Origin: Acidobacteriota bacterium
Lineage (GTDB): Bacteria > Acidobacteriota > Thermoanaerobaculia > Multivoradales > JAHEKO01
Assembly: GCA_024638355.1 (NCBI GenBank)
Contig: JAHEKO010000052.1
Location: 1-14,015, forward strand
Direction: 5' to 3'
Length of the DNA stretch: 14,015 bases
Made by a program: the position numbers and the translations under genes. This document shows positions 1-9,654 of the stretch, one piece after another. Positions within the stretch are counted from its first letter, which is position 1. Every line of letters begins with the position of its first letter. Below the pieces are notes generated by a model. The model worked only from the letters and a program-made list of their open reading frames with translations, was not told the origin of the DNA and did no database searches.

Positions 1-21
1 AACCGACGGTCGAGTGCCGGA

Positions 22-3000
22 GTGCGCCGCGTCGCCGCGCTGGTCCTGGCACTGCTCAGCCTGCCGTCGAGCGGCGCCGCGATCGAGCCGCGCAACGTCC
101 GCATCGAGCGGATCTCCAACGAGGAGGGGCTCTCCCAGGCTCTGGTCACTTGCGCGCTGCAAGACCGGATCGGCTTCATGTGGTTCGGCACCCAGGAAGG
201 CCTGAATCGCTACGACGGCTACCGATTCACCGTCTACGCTCACGACCCCGACGATCCCAACAGCCTGGCCAGGGGCTCGATCAAGTCGCTGGTCGAAGGC
301 AGGAACGGAGAGCTCTGGATCGGCTCGCTCGGCGGCGGCCTGACCCGGTTCAACACGGTCGACGAGACCTTCACCCACTTTCGCCACTCGGAAACCGATC
401 CGGCGAGCCTGAGCAGCAATCAGGTCCAGGCCGTCTATCGCGATCGCCAGTCCCGGCTGTGGATCGGCACCGACGACAGCGGCCTCGACCTGTTCGACCC
501 TCATACCGGCAAGTTCGAGTACATCGAGATCCTGCCCGGTCGGCCCATCAGCGTGCGCAGCATCCTGGAGGACGACAGCGGCGCGCTGTGGCTCGGCACC
601 CAGGGCTCCGGCCTGTTCCGCTTCGAGCCCGGCTCCAAAGAGGTGGATCAATGGTCGCACGTCGCCGGCGAGCCGGGCACGATCAGCGACAACCGGATCA
701 TGGATCTGCTCGAGGACCGATCCGGCGCCCTCTGGGTGGCGACCTACGGCGGCGGGCTCAACCGCTTCGACCCGACGAACGGCACGTTCGACCGGTTTCG
801 CCACTCGCCGGACGACCCGAGGTCGCTCGCCTCGGACACCATCCGCGAGCTCTTCGAGGACCGTTTCGGAACTCTGTGGATCGGCACCGACGCCGGACTC
901 AACGAGTGGCATCCGCACGACGAATCGTTCGCCCGCTACGCGCACGATCCCGACCTCTCGTTCACTCTCAGTCACGACAGCATCGTGTCGATCACCGAGG
1001 ATCGCAGCGGCGTGCTCTGGATCGGCACGTACGGCGGACTGAACAAATGGAACCGGTCCACCGAGGCGTTCCAGCACTATCGTCACTCGGACAGCGACCC
1101 GAGCCGCCTGAGCGACAGCTTCGTCACCTCGTTCGCCCCCGCTCCCGGAGGCGCCGTCTACGTCGGCACCTACGGCGGCGGCATCAGCGTGCTCGATCCC
1201 GCGACCGGCACCTTCCGCCACCTCAGGCGCAAGGCCGACAATCCGAGAACCCTGAGCGACGATCGGGTGATGGCCCTCTACACCGATCGCCAGGGCATTC
1301 TGTGGATCGGCAGCCACGGCGGCGGGCTCGATCGGTACGACCCCGAGACCGGACTGGTGACGCGGATCCCGGCCGAGCCCGACAACCCCAATGGCCTGTC
1401 GGCTTCCGGGGTCACCTCGATGCTGGAAGACAGCGCCGGGCGATTCTGGGTCGGCACCTACCGAGGCGGCCTGAATCTTCTCGAGCGGACCAGCGGCCGC
1501 TTCGAGCGCTTCGCGCACGACCCGCAAGACCCGACCAGCCTCTCCTCGAACCGGGTCGTCAGCCTGTTCGAGGATCGCGACGGCCGGATCTGGATCGGCA
1601 CCTACGGCGGCGGGCTCAACCTGTTCCACCCCGAGTCCGGGACCTTCACCGCCTTCCGCCAGGACGAGGACTCGCCCAACGGGCTGCTCAGCAACGACGT
1701 CTGGCAGATGGCCGAGGACGATCGCGGCAACCTCTGGCTGGGTACCCGCGGCGGCGGCCTCAGCCTCTGGCCGGCCGACGAGCGGCATGCCGGCCGCGCT
1801 CGTTTTCGCAGCTACACCGAGCGCGACGGCCTCCGCTCGAACATCGTCTATGGCCTGCTGATCGACGGCGGCGGCGCTCTCTGGCTGAGCAGCAACCGGG
1901 GATTGACCCGCTTCGATCCGCAAGCAGACCTCTTCACCCACTACGACGAGAGCCACGGCCTGCAGAGCAACGAGTTCAACTTCGCGGCTGCCTACCGATC
2001 ACACGACAGCCAGCTCTACTTTGGCGGCATCAACGGCTTCAACGCCTTCCACCCCGACAAGCTCCAGCAGCACGTCTACAACGCGCCGATCGTCCTGACC
2101 CGCGCGCGAATCGGCAACGGTGCGCTGAACGACGTCGCCAGCGCGACGATCGACGCCTTCCGGATCGACTACGAAGACCGCTTCTTCGAGTTCGAGTTCG
2201 CCGCTCTCGACTTCACCGCGCCGTCCCGAATCGTCTACCGCTACCGGCTCGAGGGCCTCGACCACCGCTGGGTCGAGCTCGGGACCCATCGCCGCATCAG
2301 CTACGCCGGCCTCAACCCCGGGCACTACACCTTGAGCATCGGTTCCTCCAACTACGACGGCTCCTGGAACGAGAACGAGCTGCGAGTCGCTCTCGACGTG
2401 GCGCCGCCGCCGTGGGCGACGCCGGCGGCCAAGGCAGCCTACGTGCTCGCCGCCGGCCTCGCGCTGCTGCTCGCGGCGCACGGCCACCGAGCGCGGCTCG
2501 AACGCGTTCGTCAGCTCGCGGCGGCGAACAAGGCGAAGGAGCTGGCCGAGTACGCTAGCCGGTCGAAGTCGCACTTCCTGGCCAACATCAGCCACGAGAT
2601 CAGAACACCGCTCAACGGCGTGCTCGGGATGGTCGAGCTTCTCCAACAGACCGAGCTGACGCGGCGCCAGCGACGCTTCGCGGCCACCGCCGGCCGCTCG
2701 GCGCGCCACCTGCTCAACCTGCTCAACGACCTGCTCGATCTCTCGAAGATCGAAGCCGGCCGCCTCACACTGGAAACGGTCGAGTTCGATCTGCGAGAGC
2801 TGGTGGAGGACGTCGTCGAGCTCTTCTCCGAGGCCGCTCAGCAGAAGGGCCTCCACCTGTATCACCGGGTTCCCGAGCGCATCCCACCGACCCTGGCCGG
2901 TGATCCGACCCGCCTCCGCCAGGTGCTGGCCAACCTGGTCGGCAATGCGGTGAAGTTCACCGACCGCGGCCACGTCCTGGTGGGCGTCGAGGTCTACGTG

Positions 3001-4542
3001 AACTCCTATTCGGCCAGTGTCGACACCCTCTTCACCATCGAGGACACGGGCATCGGCATGGACCGCCAGACCCAGGAGCGGGTGTTCGAGTCGTTTCGTC
3101 AGGCGGACGGCTCGACGACCCGCAAGTACGGCGGCACCGGCCTCGGCCTGTCGATCTCGAAGCAGCTGGTCGAGATGATGGGCGGCGAGATCTGGGTCGA
3201 GAGCCATCCGGGACGCGGCTCGAGCTTTCGCTTCTCGGCGACGCTCGAGCGCCCCAGCGCCGAAGAGGTCGAAGTCGAGAGCCCGGATTTCTCGGGCCGA
3301 AGCGCCCTGATCGCTCACGGCACCCCGCTGGGGGCGCAGATCCTCGCCGATCACCTGCGCGACTGGGGTCTCGCGTCGCACGTCGCGACGCGCCTCGAGG
3401 GCTCGCCGCCTCGGATCCCCGTCCCGCGGGGCCGCACCTTCGACTTCGTCTTCGTCGACATCGACTTGATCGACAGCGAGGAGAGCCGGCTGGCGGACGC
3501 CCTTCAGGGGCTGGCTCCCGGGATCCGGGTCGCCCTGCTCGCCCCGATGGACTTCGACAACGAGCACGAGGCGCGGCGCGTGGGCGTCGACCGCTGCCTC
3601 CGCCGGCCGATTCGACGCGCGGAGCTGATCCGCTTCCTGGCCGGGGCCGAACCAGGCCGCGAGCCGGCCGCGCCGCGCGGGCCGGACGCCGAGCCGACCC
3701 AACGGCTCGCCGCCCCGCGGGAAAGCTCGCCACGAATCCTGGTCGTCGAAGACAACCGCACCAACCAGACGGTGGTTCGCGCCATGCTCGAGAGCCTCGG
3801 CCTTCGGGTCAGCGTCGTCTCCAACGGCATCGAGGCGATCGAATCTAGCGCCGGCGGACGCTACGACCTGCTGCTCATGGACTGTCAGATGCCGGAGATG
3901 GACGGCTACGAGGCGAGCTGCAGGATTCGCCAGCTCGAGCGTCGAAGTCGCTCGGATGCCGTTCCCATCGTCGCCATGACCGCAAGCGCCATGGCCGGCG
4001 ACCGGGAGCGGTGCGCCGCTGCCGGCATGGACGATTTTCTGCCCAAGCCGTTCGACTACCGGCAGCTGGAGTTGATGCTGCGCCGCCACCTGGGCACCGC
4101 CTGGAGACCTGACCAAGATCCCGGCGGCCCAGGCGAGCTCGACCCGATCGACTGGGAGGATCTCGAGCAGGCGACCGCCGAGTCCGGCGCCGCGATCGAC
4201 CCCCGACCGCTGGAGATCATCCTCAAGCTGTCACCCGAGGGCGACGACGATCTGGTGCTGACCGTCATCCGCAGCTTCCTCGACGAGGCGCCGCGCCTCC
4301 TCGCAGAGATGCGAGCGGGGCTGGAGCGCGGCGAGCTCGTGGCGGTCCGGCGCGCCGCGCACCGACTCAAGTCGAGCAGCGCGAACCTCGGCGCCATGGA
4401 GGTCTCTCAGCTGTGCCGCGACCTCGAGGGGCTCGCCCGGCAGGAGGCGACCGACGGAATGGCCGGCTTGCTCATTCGGCTCGACAAAGCCCTCGCCCGA
4501 GCCCGCCGGGCGTTGGAGGACGGATGGCCGCGGGCGGCGTGA
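22..4542 (+). CDS. Periplasmic-propeller hybrid histidine kinase (REC-REC-Hpt)
   Basis: Inner-membrane sensor kinase that should bind a ligand outside the cytoplasm and autophosphorylate inside. The GTG at 22 gives a signal peptide (residues 1-20, two Arg then a Leu/Ala-rich core). Residues 27-680 hold 14 'LWIGTxxGGL' propeller repeats (two seven-bladed propellers), followed by a Y_Y_Y domain (about 715-795) and one membrane helix (about 804-820). The kinase core has the H-box His858 (SHEIRTPLN), an N-box (NLVGNAVKF), DTGIGMD and GGTGLGLS. The first receiver is degenerate: no acidic pair, and Arg1195 where Lys is expected. The second is intact (E1243/D1244, phospho-acceptor D1287, K1342). A C-terminal Hpt domain carries His1447 ([12 protein letters not shown]). 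It resembles the hybrid two-component systems of Bacteroidota but lacks their AraC-type DNA-binding domain. The frame is open back to base 1, so a start upstream of the window cannot be excluded. The stop overlaps the next gene. Confidence 0.93.
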   Translation: MRRVAALVLALLSLPSSGAAIEPRNVRIERISNEEGLSQALVTCALQDRIGFMWFGTQEGLNRYDGYRFTVYAHDPDDPNSLARGSIKSLVEGRNGELWIGSLGGGLTRFNTVDETFTHFRHSETDPASLSSNQVQAVYRDRQSRLWIGTDDSGLDLFDPHTGKFEYIEILPGRPISVRSILEDDSGALWLGTQGSGLFRFEPGSKEVDQWSHVAGEPGTISDNRIMDLLEDRSGALWVATYGGGLNRFDPTNGTFDRFRHSPDDPRSLASDTIRELFEDRFGTLWIGTDAGLNEWHPHDESFARYAHDPDLSFTLSHDSIVSITEDRSGVLWIGTYGGLNKWNRSTEAFQHYRHSDSDPSRLSDSFVTSFAPAPGGAVYVGTYGGGISVLDPATGTFRHLRRKADNPRTLSDDRVMALYTDRQGILWIGSHGGGLDRYDPETGLVTRIPAEPDNPNGLSASGVTSMLEDSAGRFWVGTYRGGLNLLERTSGRFERFAHDPQDPTSLSSNRVVSLFEDRDGRIWIGTYGGGLNLFHPESGTFTAFRQDEDSPNGLLSNDVWQMAEDDRGNLWLGTRGGGLSLWPADERHAGRARFRSYTERDGLRSNIVYGLLIDGGGALWLSSNRGLTRFDPQADLFTHYDESHGLQSNEFNFAAAYRSHDSQLYFGGINGFNAFHPDKLQQHVYNAPIVLTRARIGNGALNDVASATIDAFRIDYEDRFFEFEFAALDFTAPSRIVYRYRLEGLDHRWVELGTHRRISYAGLNPGHYTLSIGSSNYDGSWNENELRVALDVAPPPWATPAAKAAYVLAAGLALLLAAHGHRARLERVRQLAAANKAKELAEYASRSKSHFLANISHEIRTPLNGVLGMVELLQQTELTRRQRRFAATAGRSARHLLNLLNDLLDLSKIEAGRLTLETVEFDLRELVEDVVELFSEAAQQKGLHLYHRVPERIPPTLAGDPTRLRQVLANLVGNAVKFTDRGHVLVGVEVYVNSYSASVDTLFTIEDTGIGMDRQTQERVFESFRQADGSTTRKYGGTGLGLSISKQLVEMMGGEIWVESHPGRGSSFRFSATLERPSAEEVEVESPDFSGRSALIAHGTPLGAQILADHLRDWGLASHVATRLEGSPPRIPVPRGRTFDFVFVDIDLIDSEESRLADALQGLAPGIRVALLAPMDFDNEHEARRVGVDRCLRRPIRRAELIRFLAGAEPGREPAAPRGPDAEPTQRLAAPRESSPRILVVEDNRTNQTVVRAMLESLGLRVSVVSNGIEAIESSAGGRYDLLLMDCQMPEMDGYEASCRIRQLERRSRSDAVPIVAMTASAMAGDRERCAAAGMDDFLPKPFDYRQLELMLRRHLGTAWRPDQDPGGPGELDPIDWEDLEQATAESGAAIDPRPLEIILKLSPEGDDDLVLTVIRSFLDEAPRLLAEMRAGLERGELVAVRRAAHRLKSSSANLGAMEVSQLCRDLEGLARQEATDGMAGLLIRLDKALARARRALEDGWPRAA
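100..2062 (+). repeat. 14 tandem beta-propeller (Reg_prop) repeats inside the kinase gene
   Basis: Coding repeats of about 45-50 codons, each with a core like L-W-I-G-T-x-x-G-G-L-x-R-F-D-P followed, in most, by a D-P-x-S-L-S-x-x-x-V turn. I count 14 cores, beginning with [10 protein letters not shown] and ending with LYFGGINGF, which fits two seven-bladed propellers. Several blades are also similar at the DNA level (for example near 735-770, 1015-1040 and 1590-1620), suggesting internal duplication. The blade count was made by eye. Confidence 0.85.
4515..4520 (+). promoter_or_regulatory. Shine-Dalgarno GGAGGA inside the kinase gene, for the downstream c-di-GMP gene
   Basis: GGAGGA lies 3 bases before the ATG at 4524, inside the last codons of the kinase gene. 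This favours 4524 as the start over the GTG at 4413, which adds 37 low-complexity residues, and over the in-frame GTG at 4539, which overlaps the kinase TGA but sits 18 bases from this motif. The 19-base overlap implies translational coupling. The spacing is a little short. Confidence 0.6.
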
Positions 4543-6692
4543 GCGAAGCGCCCAGTCGGGCGCCGAGGCAGGGCGTGGTGCTGGTCGTCGACGACGACCA
4601 CACCATGCGTCTGCTGGCTCGGCAGGCGCTCGAGCGCGCCGGCTTCGTCGTCGTCGAAGCCGGCGACGGCCAGGCGGCGCTCGCCGCCTTCCGCGAGCAC
4701 GCCCCGGACGTCGTACTGCTGGACGTGCAGATGCCGAAGCTCGACGGCTTCGAGACCTGCCGGGCTTTGCGCGACTCGGGTGCCGGCCGCTTCACCCCGG
4801 TCATGATGATGACCGGCCTCGACGATCTGGAGTCGATCGAGAAGGCGTACGACGCCGGCGCCACCGACTTCATCAACAAGCCGCTGAACTGGCTGATTCT
4901 CGGCCATCGGCTGGAGTACATCCTTCGCTCCAGCCGCGCGTTCGAGCGCCTGCGGGTGAGCCAGGCCAAGCTCGCCAACGCGCAGCGTATCGCCCGGCTC
5001 GGCTACTGGGAGTGGGTGCCGGGCAGCGACCGCCTCTACTGCTCGGGACAGCTCAGGCGCATCTTCGAGCTGCCGCAGGGCCACCAGCCTGGAAGCCTCC
5101 AGGAGCTGGCGCTCTTCGTTCACGAAGACCAGCGCGGGCACTTCCTCGACACGATCCAAGATCTGCTGTCGGGCAAGAGCGTCACCGACTTCGAATATCG
5201 CATCCGCACGGCACAGGGAACCGAGCGCTACGTTCGCCAGCACGCCGAGTCGCTGCACGACGACCAGGGCCAGGTGACCCGCGTGACGAGCACCATCCAG
5301 GATGTGACCGAGCAGCGCGAAGCCGAGGAGAAGGTTCGCTACCTGGCCTACTACGACGGTCTCACCGGGCTGCCCAACCGCCGTTCGTTTACCGAGACCT
5401 TGCAGCGCATCCTGAGAGACCCGCGCTTTCGGAACGATTCGACGGCGGTGATGTTCGTCGACCTCGACCGCCTCAACCAGGTCAACGAGAGTCTCGGCCG
5501 CACGGCCGGCGACGAGCTCGTTCGCCAGGCCTCCCAACGGATCGTGAGCTGCGTGCGCTCCACCGACATGGTCGCCCGGGCGGCCCAACAGAATCACCAG
5601 CATCTGGTTTCGCGTTTCGACGGCGACGAGTTCGTGATCCTGCTGACCAAGCTCTCGGACATCGACGCCACCGCGCACATCGCGCAGCGGCTGGGCGAAG
5701 CGCTCGCCGAGCCCTTCGACGTCGACGGTCAGACGATCTTCGTCACCGCCTCGATCGGCATCGGCGTCTTCTCCCACGACGGCGACAGCCCCGAGCAACT
5801 TCTGCGCAACGCCCATCTGGCAGCCGAGCACGCCAAGGAGACCGAGGGCCAGAGCTGCCAGTTCTACACCGAGTCGCTGAACGAGGCGGCGCGAGCGCGC
5901 CTGGTGCTGGAGACGGATCTGCGCCGGGCCTTGATTCGGGGCGAGCTGGAGCTCCGCTACCAGCCGCAGTTCGCGATTGCCGACAACAGCGTCGTCGGCG
6001 CCGAGGCGTTGCTCCGCTGGCGGCACCCCGAGCAGGGCCTGATCTCGCCGGCCACCTTCGTACCGCTCGCCGAGGAGATCGGTTTGATCCACGAGATCGG
6101 CGAGTGGGTGCTCGAGACCGCATGCCTGCAGGCCCAGGCCTGGCAGGAGGAGCTCGCCCATCCCTTCCGCGTCGGCGTCAACATCTCCAACCGGCAGTTT
6201 CTGGGCAACGGCCTCATCGCCACCGTCCGTCGGGCGCTCGCCGGCTCACGCCTCGACCCGAGATCGCTGGAGCTGGAGCTGACCGAGAGCGTGATCCTCG
6301 GCGCCGACGACAACGAGCTCAGCCAGCTCTCCGAGCTCCGCGCGCTGGGGCTGAAGCTCGCCATCGACGACTTCGGCACCGGCTATTCGTCGCTCGGCTA
6401 CCTCGCCGAGTTCCCGGTGGACGCGCTGAAGATCGACCGCTCGTTCATTCGCGACGTTCCGGGGTCGCCCCAGAAGGAGGCTCTGGTCCGGGCGATCGTG
6501 GCGATGGGCCACAGCCTGGATCTGCGGGTGACGGCGGAAGGGGTCGAGACCGACGAGCAGCTCGACTTCCTGCGGACCCTCGGCTGCGAAGAGCAGCAGG
6601 GCTTCCTGATGGGCCGGCCGATGCCGGCCGAGGAGCTCTCGGCCTTCCTCGACGGCTCGGCGGAGGGCGCCCGCCGCCACGCCGGCGGCTAG
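4524..6692 (+). CDS. Response regulator with PAS, GGDEF and EAL domains (c-di-GMP turnover)
   Basis: Cytoplasmic 722-residue regulator likely to adjust cyclic-di-GMP. The receiver occupies residues 17-135, with a VVDDD acidic cluster, phospho-acceptor D67 (LLDVQMPKLDG) and Lys in NKPL. A PAS domain follows (about 150-265), ending in the usual D-V-T-E-Q-R-E-A-E linker. The GGDEF domain (about 275-440) has the signature D366-G-D-E-F, with Asp in the first position, and an RSTD inhibitory-site motif at 345-348. That motif is 17 residues from the signature instead of the usual 5, so about 12 residues are inserted. The EAL domain (about 465-710) looks catalytically complete: E494-A-L-L-R, VNISNRQF, ELTES, D615-D616-F-G-T-G, K636 (KIDRSF), E672 (TAEGVET) and QGFLMGRP. 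Phosphodiesterase activity is therefore the safer prediction; cyclase activity is uncertain. The gene overlaps the hybrid kinase by 19 bases, so that kinase's Hpt domain is the likely phosphodonor. Confidence 0.93.
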   Translation: MAAGGVSEAPSRAPRQGVVLVVDDDHTMRLLARQALERAGFVVVEAGDGQAALAAFREHAPDVVLLDVQMPKLDGFETCRALRDSGAGRFTPVMMMTGLDDLESIEKAYDAGATDFINKPLNWLILGHRLEYILRSSRAFERLRVSQAKLANAQRIARLGYWEWVPGSDRLYCSGQLRRIFELPQGHQPGSLQELALFVHEDQRGHFLDTIQDLLSGKSVTDFEYRIRTAQGTERYVRQHAESLHDDQGQVTRVTSTIQDVTEQREAEEKVRYLAYYDGLTGLPNRRSFTETLQRILRDPRFRNDSTAVMFVDLDRLNQVNESLGRTAGDELVRQASQRIVSCVRSTDMVARAAQQNHQHLVSRFDGDEFVILLTKLSDIDATAHIAQRLGEALAEPFDVDGQTIFVTASIGIGVFSHDGDSPEQLLRNAHLAAEHAKETEGQSCQFYTESLNEAARARLVLETDLRRALIRGELELRYQPQFAIADNSVVGAEALLRWRHPEQGLISPATFVPLAEEIGLIHEIGEWVLETACLQAQAWQEELAHPFRVGVNISNRQFLGNGLIATVRRALAGSRLDPRSLELELTESVILGADDNELSQLSELRALGLKLAIDDFGTGYSSLGYLAEFPVDALKIDRSFIRDVPGSPQKEALVRAIVAMGHSLDLRVTAEGVETDEQLDFLRTLGCEEQQGFLMGRPMPAEELSAFLDGSAEGARRHAGG

Positions 6693-6703
6693 CCTGGGCT
6701 AGC
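6688..6703. other. Short inverted repeat spanning two convergent stop codons
   Basis: GCTAGC-CTGG-GCTAGC lies at the tail-to-tail junction of the c-di-GMP gene and the barrel gene. Each GCTAGC contains one gene's stop codon (TAG on its own strand). A 6-bp stem with a 4-base loop could form on either strand, but there is no T-run, so calling it an intrinsic terminator is not supported. The genes are only 6 bases apart. Confidence 0.35.
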
Positions 6704-9620
6704 GCTTGAACAGCTTGAGCACGGTCAGGAAGGCGGTGAAGCCGCTATCGGGGCCAGCGACGGCGACGCCGACGTCGAGATTGACCAGGGTCTGCCAAGG
6801 TCCGACCACGGTACCGGCGACTCCGACTCCGGCCAGAAACTCCTGATCGAAGCCGCTGGCCTGATCGGTCGCCCAGGCGGCGTCGCCGATGAGCTCGAGC
6901 CGAAACAGCTCGCCGAGACCGAACCCGTACCTCAGGTGCGCGGCCAGCGCCTCCTCGGCCTTCACCTTGTCGCTCTGGTAGCCGCGCACGGTGACGTCGC
7001 TGAAGAGGCCGAACTCGTACTTGCTGAACCGGTCCAGCCGCCGGCCGTCGAGATACTCGAGCTCGACACCGAACTTCAGGAAGTTGGGCAGATGCCAGGT
7101 CTTGCCGAGGCTCGCGCTCCACCGCTGATAGGTGTCGGACTCGGGATCGAAGTCGTCGTTGCCCGGCAGGCCCCACTCTTCCCACTCGCTGCGGATGTTG
7201 TGGCTGCCGCGCAGCCGAAAGCGATAACCGGCGCGGTTGTACCGCGCCGCGAGGGTGAAGCCGTGGTTGAAGTGATCCCGGGGCAGGACGAAGTCGGGCG
7301 CCGTGTCGTCGGCGCGCGAAAACTTCAGCCACTCGAGCTCGTACTCGAAATCCAGCTTGAGAAAGCTGCCGAACGGCCGGCCGATCTTGAGGTCGAGACT
7401 CGGCGACAGCACGTCGACGTCCTCGGCTTCGATCTCGATCCCGTCCCGAAACTGCGTGTTGGTTCCCGCCACGGCGAGCGCGAAGGCGTCGAACCCGAGA
7501 TCGAACTTGCTGTCGCGGAAGCTCGGGTCGGACAGCGCGACGCTCAACAGGGGACCGGCGAAGAAGACGTTGGCTTGCGAGCCGGTTCCCCGCCAATCGA
7601 GCCACAGCCAGTTGATGCCGAGCAGCGGCACCGGGAAGTCGAGCGACTCGTCGTAGATCACGCCGCCGCCCAGAAAGCGCCGGCTGGTGTCGAGCTCTTC
7701 CTGCAGCACGCGCTCGCCCGTCTCTTTGTCGACCGCCAGGAAACGAAACCCCTTGTCGGTGTCCCGCACCATGGTGAGCTCGGAGTCGAGCACCGCCTGC
7801 CTTCGTGCCTCGAAGTCCTCGCCGTTGATCTCGATCTCGCTCAGCAGCAGCTCGCGCTCGACCACGGTCGTCGCGCTCAGAATCGACCAGATCTGCTGCC
7901 CGACCAGCCGCACCGGCAGGTAGTAGCTGGTGGCGCTCCAACCGGCCGGCTCGCCGTCGCGGCTCACGGGGGAGAAGGTGATCGTCTCCTCGTTCGACAG
8001 GACGTCGCCCTTCAAGCCGAGCTGGACGGCGCGAGTCTGGACCCGGGCGTAGATCTCGCGATCGACCCACACCGTGCCTTGATGAAGGGTCCGGCCCTCC
8101 TCGATCGCCACCGCCGGCTCGAAGTCGATCACCCAGCAGTCGCGCCCCTGCACCGTGGCCGTGCCGCGCAGGCGGTAGCGGTAGTCGCGAGTGAAGCTGA
8201 TCTCCACCGGCAGCGCGGCGGCGCGCTCGGGCTGCAAGAGCGGCAGCTCGGGGATCGTCTTGCTGCGCCACTTGACGCCGTTCACCAGGAACTCGCGCCA
8301 CGCCCAGTCGTAGCTCTCGCCCTGGCGCTCGAAGTAGTCGCCGCGGAACGTGGCGTCGACGGAGCCGGAGCCGGTTCCGAGATTGAAGCGCAGATGCGCG
8401 GTGTGGATCGCCTGGAAGTGGCGGAGGCGGCGCGACTGCGCGTCCTCGAACGCCTGCAGCCGGCGCAGGATCTCCTCGACCGGCATCTCCCGGGTGTCTT
8501 CCACCGTGAGCCTCTCCTCGACGCCGGCGACTCCCTCCAGCTCGGCCGCGCTCAGCCGCGCGAAGCTCATCAACATCACCGCCGGCGGAGACTCGACCTC
8601 GACCTCGAAGCCGCTGCCGGTCCGTAGGCCGTAGAGCGGCACCGGCGTTCCCGTCTCCATGTCGATGAGTGCCGGGTCGCTCAACTGGCGATCGGGAAAC
8701 TCGAGCCGCACCGAGCTCGCGTCGGGCTCCGAGCGCACCACGACCCGCAGCGCCAAGTCCTCTCCGCGAACGAAGCTCCAGGCTGCCGACGCTCCTTGCG
8801 GCACCGAGTAGGGATCGATGGAGAGGTCTCCCTGGAAGTCGGCCGCCAGCCGTCGAAACGGAGCCAGCCGCCGCGCGCTGGCCTCGGTCACCTTGAACAG
8901 CGAGACCACGGCACCGGCCGCGGCGAAACGGCTGGCTTCGGCGAGCACCGCGTCGGGATCTTCGGGCTCATCCAGGGCGTCGGCGCTGATCGTGATACCC
9001 GGGTCGAGGCGCTCCAGAACGGCGGCGACGGCGCTCACCCGCTCCGCCTCGGGCCGAGCCAGCGCTACGCCATCGAGGTAGGCGGCGACCTCCTCGGCGA
9101 ACAGGCTCTCGAGATAGGCCTCGCTGCTCTCGGAGAGAGTCGCGAACACTCGCGCGTCGGGCTGAGCGCCGGAGATAGCGACCACGCCGCGCTTGATCAG
9201 AAAGGCGTACTCGCCGGGTTCGGCGGCGCTCTCCGACATCCAACCGAGCTGGAAGCGGGCGCTCGCGTCGACCTCCGCCGCCAACGCGGCCAACGCCCGC
9301 AGCTCCTCCTCGAGACTCGGCAGGTTGTCGAGCAGCGGCGCCGGCGTCCTGAAGTCGAACGCGAGCCACGGAATCGCGCCTGCCGCGCTCACCTCTCGGG
9401 CCGCGGCGCCGTCCTGGCTCCCGCCGGCCGCCCGCCACTTGACGAACAGAACGCCGTCTTCGGCCGGCGGCTCGGCGGCGATCGACGCGGCGAAGGCCGA
9501 GGGATCGTCGACGATCACGCCGGCGCAGGGCAGGCAGCGGAGCGGCTCCGCGGCGGCCGCCGCCGCGGTCAATAGCGCGAGGGCGAAAGCGGGGAGCGAG
9601 AGTGCGTAACGGAGGCGCAT
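6699..9620 (-). CDS. Large exported protein with TIM-like, LolA-like and outer-membrane beta-barrel regions
   Basis: I do not recognise a named family for the whole protein. The ATG at 9620 is preferred over the more upstream in-frame start at 9776 because it opens directly onto a signal peptide (residues 1-24, ending in an Ala run before EPL). That gives 973 residues. Residues about 30-270 alternate beta-strand and helix stretches (PWLAFDF, VVAISG, YLDGVAL, ITISADALDEPEDP), like a glycoside-hydrolase-type TIM barrel, with no catalytic pair I can assign. About 275-385 looks like a beta-sandwich. About 395-640 (YRYRLRGTATVQGRDCWVIDFEP, then GTVWVDREIYARVQ) resembles the LolA-like outer-membrane lipoprotein-binding fold. 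About 650-973 is strand-rich with alternating aromatics and a VRGY motif at 878-881, recalling the VRGF/VRGY motif of Omp85-type barrels. No clear Shine-Dalgarno precedes the ATG. It lies 34 bases after the Nudix gene on the same strand, so an operon is likely. Surface or outer-membrane location is inferred. Confidence 0.8.
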   Translation of the reverse strand: MRLRYALSLPAFALALLTAAAAAAEPLRCLPCAGVIVDDPSAFAASIAAEPPAEDGVLFVKWRAAGGSQDGAAAREVSAAGAIPWLAFDFRTPAPLLDNLPSLEEELRALAALAAEVDASARFQLGWMSESAAEPGEYAFLIKRGVVAISGAQPDARVFATLSESSEAYLESLFAEEVAAYLDGVALARPEAERVSAVAAVLERLDPGITISADALDEPEDPDAVLAEASRFAAAGAVVSLFKVTEASARRLAPFRRLAADFQGDLSIDPYSVPQGASAAWSFVRGEDLALRVVVRSEPDASSVRLEFPDRQLSDPALIDMETGTPVPLYGLRTGSGFEVEVESPPAVMLMSFARLSAAELEGVAGVEERLTVEDTREMPVEEILRRLQAFEDAQSRRLRHFQAIHTAHLRFNLGTGSGSVDATFRGDYFERQGESYDWAWREFLVNGVKWRSKTIPELPLLQPERAAALPVEISFTRDYRYRLRGTATVQGRDCWVIDFEPAVAIEEGRTLHQGTVWVDREIYARVQTRAVQLGLKGDVLSNEETITFSPVSRDGEPAGWSATSYYLPVRLVGQQIWSILSATTVVERELLLSEIEINGEDFEARRQAVLDSELTMVRDTDKGFRFLAVDKETGERVLQEELDTSRRFLGGGVIYDESLDFPVPLLGINWLWLDWRGTGSQANVFFAGPLLSVALSDPSFRDSKFDLGFDAFALAVAGTNTQFRDGIEIEAEDVDVLSPSLDLKIGRPFGSFLKLDFEYELEWLKFSRADDTAPDFVLPRDHFNHGFTLAARYNRAGYRFRLRGSHNIRSEWEEWGLPGNDDFDPESDTYQRWSASLGKTWHLPNFLKFGVELEYLDGRRLDRFSKYEFGLFSDVTVRGYQSDKVKAEEALAAHLRYGFGLGELFRLELIGDAAWATDQASGFDQEFLAGVGVAGTVVGPWQTLVNLDVGVAVAGPDSGFTAFLTVLKLFKR

Positions 9621-9654
9621 GAGGATGACAACACGGGAGAGGCGTTCAGCCTTC

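Noticed and set aside
150..2558. 802-codon plus-strand open frame inside the kinase gene
   Set aside because: Arg/Pro-rich shadow frame of the propeller repeats with no domain signature; the overlapping frame has clear propeller and Y_Y_Y motifs.
1999..4116. 705-codon open frame on the minus strand
   Set aside because: Antisense to the kinase; it lacks recognisable motifs and reflects GC-rich codon bias opposite a real gene.
4413..4523. Upstream GTG start for the c-di-GMP gene
   Set aside because: It would add 37 residues of Arg/Pro-rich sequence overlapping the Hpt domain; ATG 4524 has GGAGGA just upstream.
4407..6161. 584-codon minus-strand open frame
   Set aside because: Antisense to the REC-PAS-GGDEF-EAL gene, which has full motif support.
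6688..6703. Intrinsic bidirectional terminator
   Set aside because: The stem is only 6 bp and there is no T-run on either strand; kept only as an inverted repeat.
6936..8627. 563-codon plus-strand open frame
   Set aside because: Antisense to the barrel protein and without motifs or signal peptide.
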